Source: Acidobacteriaceae bacterium (GTDB lineage: Bacteria > Acidobacteriota > Terriglobia > Terriglobales > Acidobacteriaceae). Taken from it: 64,000 nt of DNA. A program made the translations under genes and the position numbers. The notes below the pieces were generated by a model. The model had not been told where the DNA came from. It searched no databases and was given only the letters and a program-made list of their open reading frames with translations. Positions within the stretch are counted from its first letter, which is position 1; each line of letters begins with the position of its first letter. The stretch is taken from positions 1-64,000 of the forward strand of contig JAJPKO010000048.1 of assembly GCA_021323655.1 (NCBI GenBank), in the 5' to 3' direction. This document shows positions 1-7,783 of the stretch, one piece after another.

Positions 1-1
1 G

Positions 2-457
<456 letters not shown>

Positions 458-488
458 GCAAATTAGCGCTTTAGGCGCAAGCAAGTCA

Positions 489-566
489 GCGGGCCAGCGG
501 TACTTCAATCGCCGGCCCGCAGGAAGATTAAAACAAGGGTAGAAGCCGGGGACTTCAAGTCCCCGG
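489..566. repeat. Two inverted repeats between tuf and rpmG
   Basis: The first pairs GCGGGCC (489-495) with GGCCCGC (514-520). The second is a 21-base near-perfect palindrome (546-566), CCGGGGACTT and its complement around one central base. Neither is followed by a T-run on the plus strand, so they may be weak terminators, mRNA-stabilising hairpins or dispersed palindromic repeats. A related CCGGGG/CCCCGG hairpin recurs at 7686-7705. Confidence 0.5.
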
Positions 567-627
567 AACCCGCCCGGAAGATGATTTGTCCGGAGCAGTG
601 ATTCCGGGAATCAGTTAGGATAAAGAG

Positions 628-777
628 ATGCGCGAGATTGTTACATTGCAGTGTGGCGAGTGCAAGGAACGCAATTACTCGACGACGAAGAACAAGAAGA
701 CGACCACGGGCCGTCTGGAGTTCTCGAAGTTCTGTAAGCGTTGCCGCAAGCACACGGCACATAAAGAAACGAAGTAG
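628..777 (+). CDS. rpmG: 50S ribosomal protein L33
   Basis: A 49-residue basic protein of the large ribosomal subunit. It begins [19 protein letters not shown], a typical L33 start, and has two CxxC pairs (C9/C12 and C36/C39), so it is the zinc-binding (C+) form. ATG at 628 is preceded by TAGGATAAAGAG, which gives a weak purine-rich ribosome-binding site. It sits between tuf and tRNA-Trp, the usual bacterial order tuf-rpmG-trnW-secE-nusG. Length and composition are normal. Confidence 0.95.
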   Translation: MREIVTLQCGECKERNYSTTKNKKTTTGRLEFSKFCKRCRKHTAHKETK

Positions 778-836
778 GACTGGCCGTCCAGGCAATCGCG
801 CCTTGCGGCGCAGGAATGCATGGGCGCACCAGCAAC

Positions 837-912
837 AGGGGCGTAAGCTCAACGGTTAAACTGTCGGTCTCCAAAACCGAACTTGGGGGTTCGAATCCCT
901 CCGCCCCTGCCA
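837..912 (+). tRNA. trnW: tRNA-Trp (anticodon CCA)
   Basis: A complete cloverleaf can be drawn. The acceptor stem AGGGGCG (837-843) pairs with CGCCCCT (902-908). The anticodon stem 864-868/876-880 encloses loop CTCCAAA with anticodon CCA at 871-873. The T stem 885-889/897-901 has loop TTCGAAT. The discriminator is G909 and the encoded CCA is at 910-912. The D stem is short, with one C-A mismatch. It lies between rpmG and secE, as in many bacteria. Confidence 0.96.
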
Positions 913-957
913 GGTTTGCAAGAGAAAGATGCGGGATGTCCGCAGAGGTTGGGCGAG

Positions 958-1248
958 ATGCCCGTAGCAGAAAAGAAAAGGTCCATGGCAAAGGCAGCTG
1001 CGTTGGCGACAAATGAGAGCGGGGAGCCGAACCGCGTTGGGAGCTATTTGACGCGTGTCACCGGTTTCCTGAAAGATGTGCGCAATGAGATGCGCAAGGT
1101 GGTAACGCCATCGTGGTCTGAAGTGCAGTCCACCACGACAGTGGTGATTGTGGCTGTGTTTGTCTTTGCGGCGTATTTTTACGTGATTGATTCGATCTTT
1201 GGCAACGCACTGAAGTGGCTGTTGCACTGGCTAGGCGGCACGCAGTAG
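958..1248 (+). CDS. secE: Preprotein translocase subunit SecE
   Basis: SecE is the small, essential SecYEG subunit that clamps SecY in the inner membrane. The protein (96 residues from ATG 958) has the family signature FLKDVRNEMRKVVTPSWSEV followed by a single transmembrane helix (VVIVAVFVFAAYFYVIDSIF). This is the short, single-helix form common outside enterobacteria. ATG 985 is an alternative start (87 residues) with AAAAGG just upstream; both lie before the conserved core. nusG follows 19 bases later, so the two are probably co-transcribed. Confidence 0.93.
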   Translation: MPVAEKKRSMAKAAALATNESGEPNRVGSYLTRVTGFLKDVRNEMRKVVTPSWSEVQSTTTVVIVAVFVFAAYFYVIDSIFGNALKWLLHWLGGTQ

Positions 1249-1267
1249 GCGGGTTGAGAGAAGGAAC

Positions 1268-1870
1268 ATGGCGGAAGAGATCCAGAACGAAGCAACCGGG
1301 GCAGGCGCTCCCGGACAACTCGAGCCACCAGCCAACGAGCGTTTCAAGTGGTACATCATCCACGCGTACTCGGGCTTTGAGCGCAAGGTGAAGGAGTCCA
1401 TCGAAACGCGCGTACAGGCCTTTGGCCTTCAGAACAGGATTGGCCGCGTGATGATTCCGACCGAGCCCGTGACGGAAATTGTCAATGGCAAAAAGCGCAC
1501 GGTCGAGCGGGTCTTCCTGCCGGGTTATGTTCTGGTGGAGATGGACCTCGACAACGACCTGTGGCACGTGATCAAGAACACGCCGCGGGTGACCGGCTTT
1601 CTGGGCACGGGCGACAGCCCGGTGGCGCTGAGCGAAGAAGAGGTCAGCTCGATCCTCTTCCGTACAGAGGTCGCGAAGGAGAAGCCGCGGCTTAAGGTCA
1701 AGTTTGAGAAAAACGAGTCGGTGCGCATCACCGAGGGGCCGTTTGCCAACTTTAATGGCATTGTGGATGAGGTCAATGAAGACCGCGAGACCCTCAAGGT
1801 GATGGTGACGATCTTCGGACGCTCCACCCCGGTTGAACTGGAGTTCAACAAGGTGGAGAAAGTGGTTTAA
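1268..1870 (+). CDS. nusG: Transcription termination/antitermination protein NusG
   Basis: NusG binds RNA polymerase and links it to Rho or to the ribosome. The 200-residue protein has an acidic N-terminal extension (1-24), the NGN domain (about 26-118: KWYIIHAYSGFERKVKESIE, VFLPGYVLVEMDL) and a C-terminal KOW domain (about 147-200, with VRITEGPFANFNGIVDEVN). GAGAAGGAAC before ATG 1268 provides the ribosome-binding site. It follows secE and is separated from rplK by about 200 bases. That gap contains an inverted pair, AGCTTCT near 1887 and AGAAGCT near 2043, of unknown role. Confidence 0.97.
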   Translation: MAEEIQNEATGAGAPGQLEPPANERFKWYIIHAYSGFERKVKESIETRVQAFGLQNRIGRVMIPTEPVTEIVNGKKRTVERVFLPGYVLVEMDLDNDLWHVIKNTPRVTGFLGTGDSPVALSEEEVSSILFRTEVAKEKPRLKVKFEKNESVRITEGPFANFNGIVDEVNEDRETLKVMVTIFGRSTPVELEFNKVEKVV

Positions 1871-2071
1871 GAGCAGCTTTTAGCTTCTGGCTGATGGCTT
1901 TCCGGCCTTCAGTTTAAGGGCTGCTTGCAAGCGCGCTGCATCTGCGCGTGATGGCAGAAAAAGGCCCAGGAGTCTTCTACCTCCCGGATTTTCTGCTGGA
2001 AGAGAAATACAGGAAATTGGCAGGAAGCTGATAGTGAGACGCTAGAAGCTGCCGTAGAAAGGTTTTGAGCA

Positions 2072-2515
2072 ATGCCTCCAGCAACAGGAAAGAAAGTCCA
2101 GACACAAGTAAAGCTCCAGATTGAAGCGGGCAAGGCGACGCCTGCTCCTCCGGTAGGCCCGGCGCTCGGCCAGGCCCAGGTGAACATCATGGAGTTCTGC
2201 AAGCAGTTCAACGCGCGTACCCAGAACAAGGAAATGGTCGGCCTGATTATTCCGGTAGTCATTACGGTATATGCGGACCGCAGCTTCACCTTTGTTACCA
2301 AGACGCCCCCGGCCGCCGTGCTGCTGAAGAAGGCGGCGAATCTGGCCAAGGGCTCGGGTACACCGAACAAGAACAAGGTCGGCAAGGTGACTGAAGCCCA
2401 GGTGCTTGAGATCGCCAAGCAGAAGATGCCCGATCTGAATGCTGCCTCCGTGGAAGCCGCGGTGAAGAGCATTAAGGGCACGGCCCGCTCGATGGGCATT
2501 GAAATTACTGCGTAA
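2072..2515 (+). CDS. rplK: 50S ribosomal protein L11
   Basis: L11 forms the base of the ribosomal GTPase stalk. The 147-residue protein shows the conserved N-terminal core ([40 protein letters not shown]) and the C-terminal 23S-rRNA-binding domain ([20 protein letters not shown] to AARSMGIEI-like end). In most bacteria rplA follows directly, then rplJ-rplL-rpoB. Here a strong terminator lies 18 bases after the stop and the next gene is unrelated and on the other strand. Confidence 0.97.
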   Translation: MPPATGKKVQTQVKLQIEAGKATPAPPVGPALGQAQVNIMEFCKQFNARTQNKEMVGLIIPVVITVYADRSFTFVTKTPPAAVLLKKAANLAKGSGTPNKNKVGKVTEAQVLEIAKQKMPDLNAASVEAAVKSIKGTARSMGIEITA

Positions 2516-2532
2516 GATACGCAGGCCGGCTT

Positions 2533-2577
2533 AAACAGGCCGAAGCGTGTGATTCGCGCTTCGGCCTGTTTTTTTTT
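2533..2577 (+). terminator. Strong intrinsic terminator after rplK
   Basis: A 13-bp perfect stem ACAGGCCGAAGCG (2535-2547) / CGCTTCGGCCTGT (2557-2569) is extended by flanking A-T pairs and followed by nine T. It closes the secE-nusG-rplK transcript. The A-rich left flank means it could also stop transcription coming from the right. Confidence 0.93.
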
Positions 2578-2613
2578 GCACACATGGCGCGGTCCGTGCT
2601 GCTTCGCAAGTGA

Positions 2614-3534
2614 TTATTGCGTGGCTCCGCCGACAAAGACACGTTGCGGAGCGCTGATATTCACGTTGCTGGTATCTGCTTTGACTTTCAGGTCTACGAG
2701 CTGAGCTTTTGCGCGAGCGGGCACGGTGAATCCCAGCTCATATTGATGGATGAGGCGCTTGCTCAGATCGTCCAGATAGGGCTGGAAGGAGACCGGATTG
2801 GAAAGGCCCTGCCAGTAGAGTTTGCCTCCCGTGGCGTCGCTGAGCTGGGTGAGCAGGTTCTGCCCTGCATCGGTGGCGTAGGTGGAGCTGCTGAAGCGCC
2901 CCGCATTGCGGTAATAGATGGAGTAGACGATGATGCCTGCGCGCTGAGCATCGCTGATGGCCGCCTGCAGGTAAGGGTCCTGCGGGTCATAGCGCGGGTA
3001 GTAGGGATCAAAGCCGTCGGTGATCATGAGAACCTCGCGGCGGTTATTGCGGTCCTGCGAAGGCCAGTGCTTTACCAGATCGGAAAGGCAGAAGTAGGGG
3101 CTGGCATTGCCTCCGGGCACACCCTGGGGCTGGCGCAATGCCTTTGCCGCGAGGGCATGGTCAGCAGTGGGATTTTGGGCGAAGGCGGCGCGGCCATTCC
3201 GCATGTAGGCGATTCCGACAAGCGCGGTTGGCGGCAGGGACTGAAGGAACTTTGAGAGATCGTTGAACTGGAGCCCGATACTTTGGCGGGCCGAGTCGTC
3301 GAGGAGGATGACGAACTCCAGTCCTGCATTCTGGCCCTGATAGGGCTGCAGCTTCGTCACCTGGCTTTCTTTTCTGTCGGCCCAGACTTTGATGTTCTGG
3401 ATCTGCAGATTGGCGGTTTCGCCATTTTTCGGCATGGCTGTGATGACGGTGCTCGATGGAACGTAGTCGCCGGTTTGCGCAAATACTGGAAAAGCGCAGG
3501 CCAGGAAGGCAAAAAGCAGAAGGCGCGGCTTCAT
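2614..3534 (-). CDS. Secreted VWFA-related domain protein
   Basis: A 306-residue exported protein with a clear signal peptide (residues 1-20, LLLFAFLACAFPVFAQ). A von Willebrand factor A-like domain follows: the metal-site region FVILLDDSARQSIG (about 74-87) is a variant of DxSxS, then VLMITDGFDPYYPRYDP and a C-terminal LGFTVPARAKAQL segment. It fits a family of VWFA-related proteins very common in acidobacteria. The function is unknown, probably a periplasmic or surface adhesion/assembly role. It stands alone between the rplK terminator and cdsA on the opposite strand. Confidence 0.8.
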   Translation of the reverse strand: MKPRLLLFAFLACAFPVFAQTGDYVPSSTVITAMPKNGETANLQIQNIKVWADRKESQVTKLQPYQGQNAGLEFVILLDDSARQSIGLQFNDLSKFLQSLPPTALVGIAYMRNGRAAFAQNPTADHALAAKALRQPQGVPGGNASPYFCLSDLVKHWPSQDRNNRREVLMITDGFDPYYPRYDPQDPYLQAAISDAQRAGIIVYSIYYRNAGRFSSSTYATDAGQNLLTQLSDATGGKLYWQGLSNPVSFQPYLDDLSKRLIHQYELGFTVPARAKAQLVDLKVKADTSNVNISAPQRVFVGGATQ

Positions 3535-3622
3535 TCTTTATTTTTCTCCTGTTTCTTTAGACGCTTTCGATGGGCCATGCGGCACAGGCGGGCGTGAACG
3601 TGTATTCTGCCATTTACGAACG

Positions 3623-4447
3623 ATGAAACGTGTCCTTACAGCCTTAATCTTGATTCCGCTGGTTTTGCTGCTGGTTTTTTTCGACAATCTTCTGCTGATT
3701 ACAGCTGCAGCAGGTATCGTAGCGCTTCTGGCCGCGTGGGAGTATCTGGCGCTGGCCGATGCTTCCGGAGCAAAGACGCCGCGGATTGCCGTGCTTATCT
3801 GCATTGCGGCATTGTTTGCGTGCAACTTTGAGCGCCCTGAATACATGGCTCCGGCGATTGGTTGCCTGGGCTTTGTTCTTTTTATCGTGTGCGCGTTTCG
3901 CTCGCCGGTGGCACGGGTTTTACCGGACACAGCGTATTCGGTTTTCGGCCTGCTGTATGTGGGCCTGTCACTGACGACCATTCCGTTGCTGAGTGCGCGG
4001 GAGAATGGTCCATCGCTGCTGCTGTTCTTGTTCCTGGTGGTGTGGACAGGGGATGCGGTTGCGCTCTACACCGGCCGCGCTTTTGGGAAAAGGAAGCTCG
4101 CGCCTTCCATCAGTCCGAATAAGACATGGGAGGGAAGTGTTGGATCGGTAGCGGGTAGTGTACTGATTACGGTGGTGCTGCTACTGATCGCCGAGGCGTT
4201 TGGGCGGCATGGGTTTGACTGGCTTTCTTATCCCGGGCCTGTGGTCCGCTGGCTGGGGCTGGGGGTGCTGCTGAATGTGGCGGCGCAGGTGGGCGATCTG
4301 ATTGAGTCGGCCATGAAGCGGGGCGCGGGAGTGAAGGATTCCGGCACATTGCTGCCAGGACACGGAGGAGTGCTGGACCGGATTGACGCGTTGCTGCTGG
4401 CCGCCCCGGTGCTGTGGTATGCGGTGCTGGTGCAGCAGGCGCTGTAA
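3623..4447 (+). CDS. cdsA: Phosphatidate cytidylyltransferase
   Basis: CdsA makes CDP-diacylglycerol from phosphatidate and CTP at the inner membrane, the branch point of phospholipid synthesis. The 274-residue protein is a polytopic membrane protein (several hydrophobic helices from residue 2). It carries the full family signature near the C-terminus: ESAMKRGAGVKDSGTLLPGH followed by GGVLDRID. FGKRKLAPSISPNKTWEGSV is also typical. Unlike many genomes it is not next to uppS, dxr or frr. Confidence 0.93.
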   Translation: MKRVLTALILIPLVLLLVFFDNLLLITAAAGIVALLAAWEYLALADASGAKTPRIAVLICIAALFACNFERPEYMAPAIGCLGFVLFIVCAFRSPVARVLPDTAYSVFGLLYVGLSLTTIPLLSARENGPSLLLFLFLVVWTGDAVALYTGRAFGKRKLAPSISPNKTWEGSVGSVAGSVLITVVLLLIAEAFGRHGFDWLSYPGPVVRWLGLGVLLNVAAQVGDLIESAMKRGAGVKDSGTLLPGHGGVLDRIDALLLAAPVLWYAVLVQQAL

Positions 4448-4453
4448 AAGCGA

Positions 4454-4486
4454 AAGGGCGATTTCTCTTGCGAGAAACCGCCCCTT
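4454..4486. terminator. Inverted repeat after cdsA, possible two-way terminator
   Basis: GGGCG-A-TTTCTC (4456-4467) pairs with GAGAAA-C-CGCCC (4472-4483) around a TTGC loop. The plus-strand side is followed by a T/C-rich tract. Read on the minus strand, the stem is followed by CTTTCGCTTTT, so it may serve transcripts on either strand. Confidence 0.6.
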
Positions 4487-5003
4487 CTGTCCGATTTTCT
4501 GAAGACCTGGCTCGGCATCCAGGTTACAACTCACTGTCCTTCTGAAGGGCCGAAGCCAGCGAACCTTGCGATCCGCACTTCCTCATGCCATTCGGAAGAC
4601 GCCGTTTGTTGCACAGGCTTTCCGGGATTCATCGTGGGCGATCAGTTTCCTGATTCCCTATGCGAGTGGCCGTTTCCGGTACTCAGGATGCCCTTACTCA
4701 CCCTCTTCTTGCTGGAAGATTTCTCTTCCGGTGATTTGAAGCATACTCCTCTCCAGAACGAATGCAAGGGGGCTGAGACGATTTTGTTCTGTGGAAATAG
4801 CGGGTTTTCTGTGGAGAAGTTGGAGAGGGGGAGCAAGCCTGCATCAACCAGACGGATTTCGCAGGTGCTCGGTGATTGATCGAGCGACGGCGGAATACCG
4901 GCCATCTGCGCAATTAGGTGCGTTGGTTTTTTCCGAAATTGGAGTAAGCTGGAAGGCGAGAGATTGCCGGATCTTCGACAACCTTATTTTTAGGAGAAAC
5001 GAG
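4487..5003. other. Intergenic region, possibly with a structured minus-strand RNA
   Basis: No convincing protein gene was found in this 0.5 kb. It holds several hairpins: ACCTGG/CCAGGT near 4504-4523, and ATCAG/CTGAT at 4641-4654, whose loop reads GAAA only on the minus strand. A short CCG/CGG hairpin at 4670-4679 also has a minus-strand GAAA loop. GNRA loops and the T-rich exit of the 4454-4486 hairpin on the same strand hint at a minus-strand RNA, but no known family was recognised. The last 100 bases must contain the promoter of the copper-protein gene. Confidence 0.35.
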
Positions 5004-5366
5004 ATGTCCGCAATGATGATGGAACGCTCTGCGTCCATGCAGCGATGTATGGATGACTGCTCCATGTGCATGAGCATGTGCATGGAAACCATGATGATGT
5101 GCATGAAGAAAGGCTCCATGACGATGGAGATGATGTGCATGATGGAAGACTGCATGGATATGTGCCAGACGGCCATGCGGTGCATGATGCGCATGTCGCC
5201 GATGTGCGGCAAGGTCTGCTCGATGTGCGCGGAGATGTGCATGAGATGCGCGACGATGTGCGAGCAGATGGGAAGCAAAGATGAGATGATGATGCGCTGT
5301 GCGGAAATGTGCAGGAGATGCGCGGACTCCTGCAACATGATGATGAAGGAAATGAAAGCGGCTTAG
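5004..5366 (+). CDS. Four-helix-bundle copper-storage-like protein, extremely Met/Cys-rich
   Basis: A 120-residue protein with the Cys spacing of the four-helix copper-binding (Csp/DUF326) family: repeated CxxxC and CxxC pairs such as MCMETMMMCM, CGKVCSMCAEMC, CATMC and CAEMCRRCADSC. Csp proteins line the core of a helix bundle with Cys thiolates that store many Cu(I) ions. By count it has 19 Cys and 40 Met, so almost half of all residues can bind soft metals; the methionine load is far above what I know for the family. There is no signal peptide, so a cytosolic location is expected. AGGAG at 4992-4996 fixes the ATG at 5004. A 12-bp hairpin follows. Confidence 0.85.
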   Translation: MSAMMMERSASMQRCMDDCSMCMSMCMETMMMCMKKGSMTMEMMCMMEDCMDMCQTAMRCMMRMSPMCGKVCSMCAEMCMRCATMCEQMGSKDEMMMRCAEMCRRCADSCNMMMKEMKAA

Positions 5367-5378
5367 GCTTAATGTCCT

Positions 5379-5408
5379 GGTCTGGGCAGGTGCCGGCCTG
5401 CCCAGACC
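5379..5408. repeat. Perfect 12-bp inverted repeat after the copper-protein gene
   Basis: GGTCTGGGCAGG (5379-5390) and its exact complement (5397-5408) are separated by TGCCGG. There is no T-run on either side, so it is a strong RNA hairpin, perhaps a 3'-end stabiliser or Rho-dependent stop, or else a protein-binding palindrome. Confidence 0.6.
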
Positions 5409-5429
5409 GACAGATGGCCGGAAGGCCGC

Positions 5430-5693
5430 CTAAGAGGACGACGCAATCCTGCCAGTCTGTTCCGCTGCAACCGTAGCTGGGAAGCTTCTTCGCAACACCA
5501 GCCCCCCTGGTATGACTTCAAACGTGCGGACGACTTCGCCTCCGCATGAGGAGCAGACCGCCCCTGCTTCAGGGGAAATCACACCACGCATGCAGATGCC
5601 GCAGAACATCTCGTCTGACGATGGAGATTTCCATCCCAGACGGGTGATGGACTGGTTGCGGCTGGTGACGACTGCATAATGGCGTGACTTCAT
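5430..5693 (-). CDS. Small zinc-ribbon protein
   Basis: An 87-residue protein of unknown function. It has two CxxC knuckles 12 residues apart (C31/C34 in FCGICMRGV, C47/C50 in VCSSCGGEVV), the layout of a small zinc ribbon. GGAGAA lies about nine bases upstream of the ATG, which supports a real gene. A factor-independent terminator (5732-5756, same strand) sits just before the start, with a Cys-rich mini-ORF ahead of it, so expression may be set by attenuation. It lies tail-to-tail with the copper-protein gene, so a link to thiol or metal biology is possible but is inference. Confidence 0.6.
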   Translation of the reverse strand: MKSRHYAVVTSRNQSITRLGWKSPSSDEMFCGICMRGVISPEAGAVCSSCGGEVVRTFEVIPGGLVLRRSFPATVAAEQTGRIASSS

Positions 5694-5719
5694 GATTGTG
5701 ACTTCTCCGGAATTTCGGG

Positions 5720-5756
5720 TGAAAAATAAAACGGCCCACGATCTGCTCGTGGGCCG
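5720..5756 (-). terminator. Intrinsic terminator upstream of the zinc-ribbon gene
   Basis: On the minus strand the 10-bp stem CGGCCCACGA/TCGTGGGCCG (5756-5747 with 5741-5732) encloses a 5-base loop and is followed by TTTTATTTTT. It lies only about 27-40 bases before the ATG at 5693, a position typical of an attenuator or riboswitch expression platform rather than of a gene end. Confidence 0.8.
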
Positions 5757-5783
5757 CTTCAGGAACCTATGCGTTAGATGGAA

Positions 5784-5864
5784 TCAGCTACACAGTCCCC
5801 GGCGCCCACGTACATCACAACACATGCACATCGAACACATGGCGCTGAGGGTGCTGAACCGCAT
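5784..5864 (-). CDS. Possible Cys/Met-rich leader peptide (26 residues)
   Basis: A minus-strand mini-ORF from ATG (5864-5862) to TGA (5786-5784). It contains the run MCSMCMCCDVRGRR and ends GLCS. Five of its 26 residues are cysteine, four of them packed into seven positions. It ends about 28 bases before the terminator stem at 5756, so ribosome stalling at the Cys codons could change the terminator hairpin. There is no good ribosome-binding site in front of the ATG, which is the main doubt. MCSMC also occurs in the neighbouring copper protein, so it could instead be a relic of a duplicated copy. Confidence 0.3.
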   Translation of the reverse strand: MRFSTLSAMCSMCMCCDVRGRRGLCS

Positions 5865-5913
5865 GTTTCTAAGATAGTCCCATTGAAAGGGGATTGCAAC
5901 TGAAAATCGTGCC

Positions 5914-5960
5914 TGCCGTGCGGGGGAACTGATTTCTCAGTTTCCCCGCACGGCATTTTT
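5914..5960 (+). terminator. Strong plus-strand terminator with no matching gene
   Basis: TGCCGTGCGGGG...AACTGA (5914-5932) pairs with TCAGTT...CCCCGCACGGCA (5937-5955) with one bulge and is followed by TTTTT. The T-run points to a plus-strand transcript, but the nearest plus-strand gene ends at 5366. The minus-strand lipoprotein gene ends 14 bases to the right and may also use this hairpin. Confidence 0.75.
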
Positions 5961-5973
5961 ACGCCACTCGTAC

Positions 5974-7068
5974 TTACTGTGGGCGCTGCTGGAGCTGCGG
6001 GTCGGTGTTGTCGTCAAATGAGCGGACTTCGCCGGTCTTTTGCGTGGTGGTTACAGTAATGGGCGATTGCAGCTTGAAGTTGATGAGCGTTTCCGGCTGG
6101 ATCTGCACCTGTTGGCCGCGGGTCACGGCGTTGACTCCGGCGCCGGTAGCTCCGCCAGCGGCTGCGCCAATGGCTGCACCTCTGCCTCCTCCGGCCAGTG
6201 CGCCGATGATGGCTCCGAGGGCCGCGCCGCCGCCAGCTTTCATGGCGGTGTTCTTGCCGCGTCCCTGACCCTGGCGGGAATAAGCGTCGGTCACCACGGG
6301 AATCTGGCGTCCGCGTGCGCTGATCTGGGTGAGCTCAATCGAAAGCAGCGAGTTGCCGGAGAAGTGGGTCGCGTCCTTTGCATCCACGACGCGTCCGGTA
6401 ACGGAAGCGCCATGCGGCACGGCGACCATGCCGTCAGCAATGAGGTCACCGGCTAGAGAGCCGTGGAAGACCTGATTGGGCTGCGCGGTCTGGCTGGTCA
6501 GTCCCTCAGTAATGCGCACCGGCACAATGGTCCCTGCAGGAATGGTGACGGTCCTTACCACAGGCTGCGGAGGCGGCGGTGGCGGCGCGGTCTGCTGCAC
6601 CTGCGGTGTGGGAGCGGGCTGAGGCGCCGCGGGTGCGGGGGCCTGGGCTACTTCCTGCTCGCGATTCTTTTTCCTGCGCTCGGCTGATGTTTTGCGTTCC
6701 GGAGCAGGAGCAGGAACAGGCGCGGGTGCTGCCGCCTGCTGCGGTGGAGGAGCGACGGTGAGGTTGTTAATCACGGTCTTGACACCGTTGACGCTGCCGG
6801 CGTCATTTGCGGCAAGGGCGCGTGAAGCCTCGTCGGTGGCATTGCCTGAGAGCGTAGCTACACCGTTGGCGACGCTGACCTGAATCGGCTGGCCATTCAG
6901 CGCGCTTTCCGCTGCGATTTTGGCCTGGATATCGCTGGTAATCTGCTGGTCAGTTCTAACCTGCTGCTCGGGTTGCTGCTGGCGCTGGCATCCGGCGCCA
7001 AGTAACAGGGCCGTAGTCAGAAGTGCAGCGTGGAAGCCGCGGATAGGGAAGGTATGTGTGAGGTTCAT
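5974..7068 (-). CDS. BON-domain lipoprotein with Pro-rich linker and glycine-zipper segment
   Basis: From ATG 7068 the 364-residue product begins with a lipoprotein signal ([14 protein letters not shown], lipidated C27). A BON domain follows (about 39-104, INNLTV end), then a Pro/Ala/Gln-rich linker with a basic patch (105-170). A beta-rich domain holds [13 protein letters not shown] and [12 protein letters not shown], and a Gly/Ala glycine-zipper stretch lies at about 279-312. BON domains are thought to bind phospholipid and hold outer membranes together. AAGGAG lies 12 bases before the ATG. It is divergent from the YtxH-like gene, so the two share about 200 bases of promoter region. Likely an envelope-stability protein. 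Confidence 0.82.
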   Translation of the reverse strand: MNLTHTFPIRGFHAALLTTALLLGAGCQRQQQPEQQVRTDQQITSDIQAKIAAESALNGQPIQVSVANGVATLSGNATDEASRALAANDAGSVNGVKTVINNLTVAPPPQQAAAPAPVPAPAPERKTSAERRKKNREQEVAQAPAPAAPQPAPTPQVQQTAPPPPPPQPVVRTVTIPAGTIVPVRITEGLTSQTAQPNQVFHGSLAGDLIADGMVAVPHGASVTGRVVDAKDATHFSGNSLLSIELTQISARGRQIPVVTDAYSRQGQGRGKNTAMKAGGGAALGAIIGALAGGGRGAAIGAAAGGATGAGVNAVTRGQQVQIQPETLINFKLQSPITVTTTQKTGEVRSFDDNTDPQLQQRPQ

Positions 7069-7270
7069 GCCAGAGAATATCTCCTTCTGCTTGCGTGGCA
7101 TAGATATCTTATTCCTTTGAAACGCCAAATGGATAAAACAGTTGTTCTCCCATGGTGCCCTTAGGGGATGGCAGCGGAACGGGCCATCCCGGCATCTACT
7201 ATGACATTGACGTTGGTATAGCCTGAAAGGTTCTGATACCATCCGTTTTCCGGGCAAAGGAGAGAGTTTT

Positions 7271-7666
7271 ATGTCAGATGAAAAATCCAATGGCTTTAGC
7301 TGGTTCTTAGCCGGGCTGGGTCTGGGAGCGCTGATCGGCGTTCTGTATGCTCCAAAATCGGGCCGTGAGACCCGCGAAGACCTGGTGAACAGCGCGCGTG
7401 AGGGCAGCGAGTATCTGCGCCAGCGTTCGCGGGAGGCCGCCGACCAGGTGAGCTCCTATGTGGAGCGCGGCAAGGCCCAGGTGGGTGAGTACGTAGACCG
7501 CGGCAAGGAGTATTTAGAGAAGGGCAAATCACAGTGGAATGACCTGGTAAATCAGGGCCGCCAGTTTGTGAACGAGCAGGGCGACCGAGTTTCCGCTGCA
7601 GTGGATGCCGGACGTCAGGCTTATCGCTCAACCACCGAAGCTGCGCAGGAAGCTGCCAACCAGTAG
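7271..7666 (+). CDS. YtxH-domain small membrane protein
   Basis: A 131-residue protein. A single N-terminal transmembrane helix (about 10-27, WFLAGLGLGALIGVLYAPKS) runs into GRETREDL, the hallmark of YtxH/gas-vesicle-like stress proteins. A long charged amphipathic helix follows with repeats of the type YVERGKAQVGEYVDRGKEYL. AAAGGAGAG upstream fixes ATG 7271. The exact role is unknown; relatives respond to envelope or general stress. The next gene is similar in design (one helix plus a long coiled tail) and may be functionally linked. Confidence 0.8.
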   Translation: MSDEKSNGFSWFLAGLGLGALIGVLYAPKSGRETREDLVNSAREGSEYLRQRSREAADQVSSYVERGKAQVGEYVDRGKEYLEKGKSQWNDLVNQGRQFVNEQGDRVSAAVDAGRQAYRSTTEAAQEAANQ

Positions 7667-7685
7667 AGGTGGGAACTTGATCACG

Positions 7686-7712
7686 TCCGGGGCTGAGGCC
7701 CCGGATGTTTTA
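7686..7712 (+). terminator. Probable terminator after the YtxH-like gene
   Basis: TCCGGGGC (7686-7693), loop TGAG, GCCCCGGA (7698-7705), then TGTTTTA. The stem is strong but the T-run is interrupted. It shares its core with the palindrome at 546-566. Confidence 0.6.
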
Positions 7713-7783
7713 CTATTCTGAAGGCCGACGCGCAGTTGTTCCCAGCCGGACGCCAACTTTAAACGTTTGCAGGAAAGAGAATC

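Noticed and set aside
546-566. The CCGGGG/CCCCGG palindrome as part of a CRISPR or dispersed repeat array
   Set aside because: Only one related copy (7686-7705) was noticed and there is no regular spacing, so no array can be claimed.
4620-4740. A cobalamin riboswitch on the minus strand (GGGAATC and AATCCCGG fragments)
   Set aside because: The core GGTG and B12-box pieces are missing and no downstream minus-strand gene for it to control is present.
4844-5338. A 164-codon minus-strand reading frame rich in His, Ile and Met opposite the copper-protein gene
   Set aside because: It is the mirror of the ATG/TGC-rich coding strand; it has no ribosome-binding site and no family resemblance, while the plus-strand gene has both.
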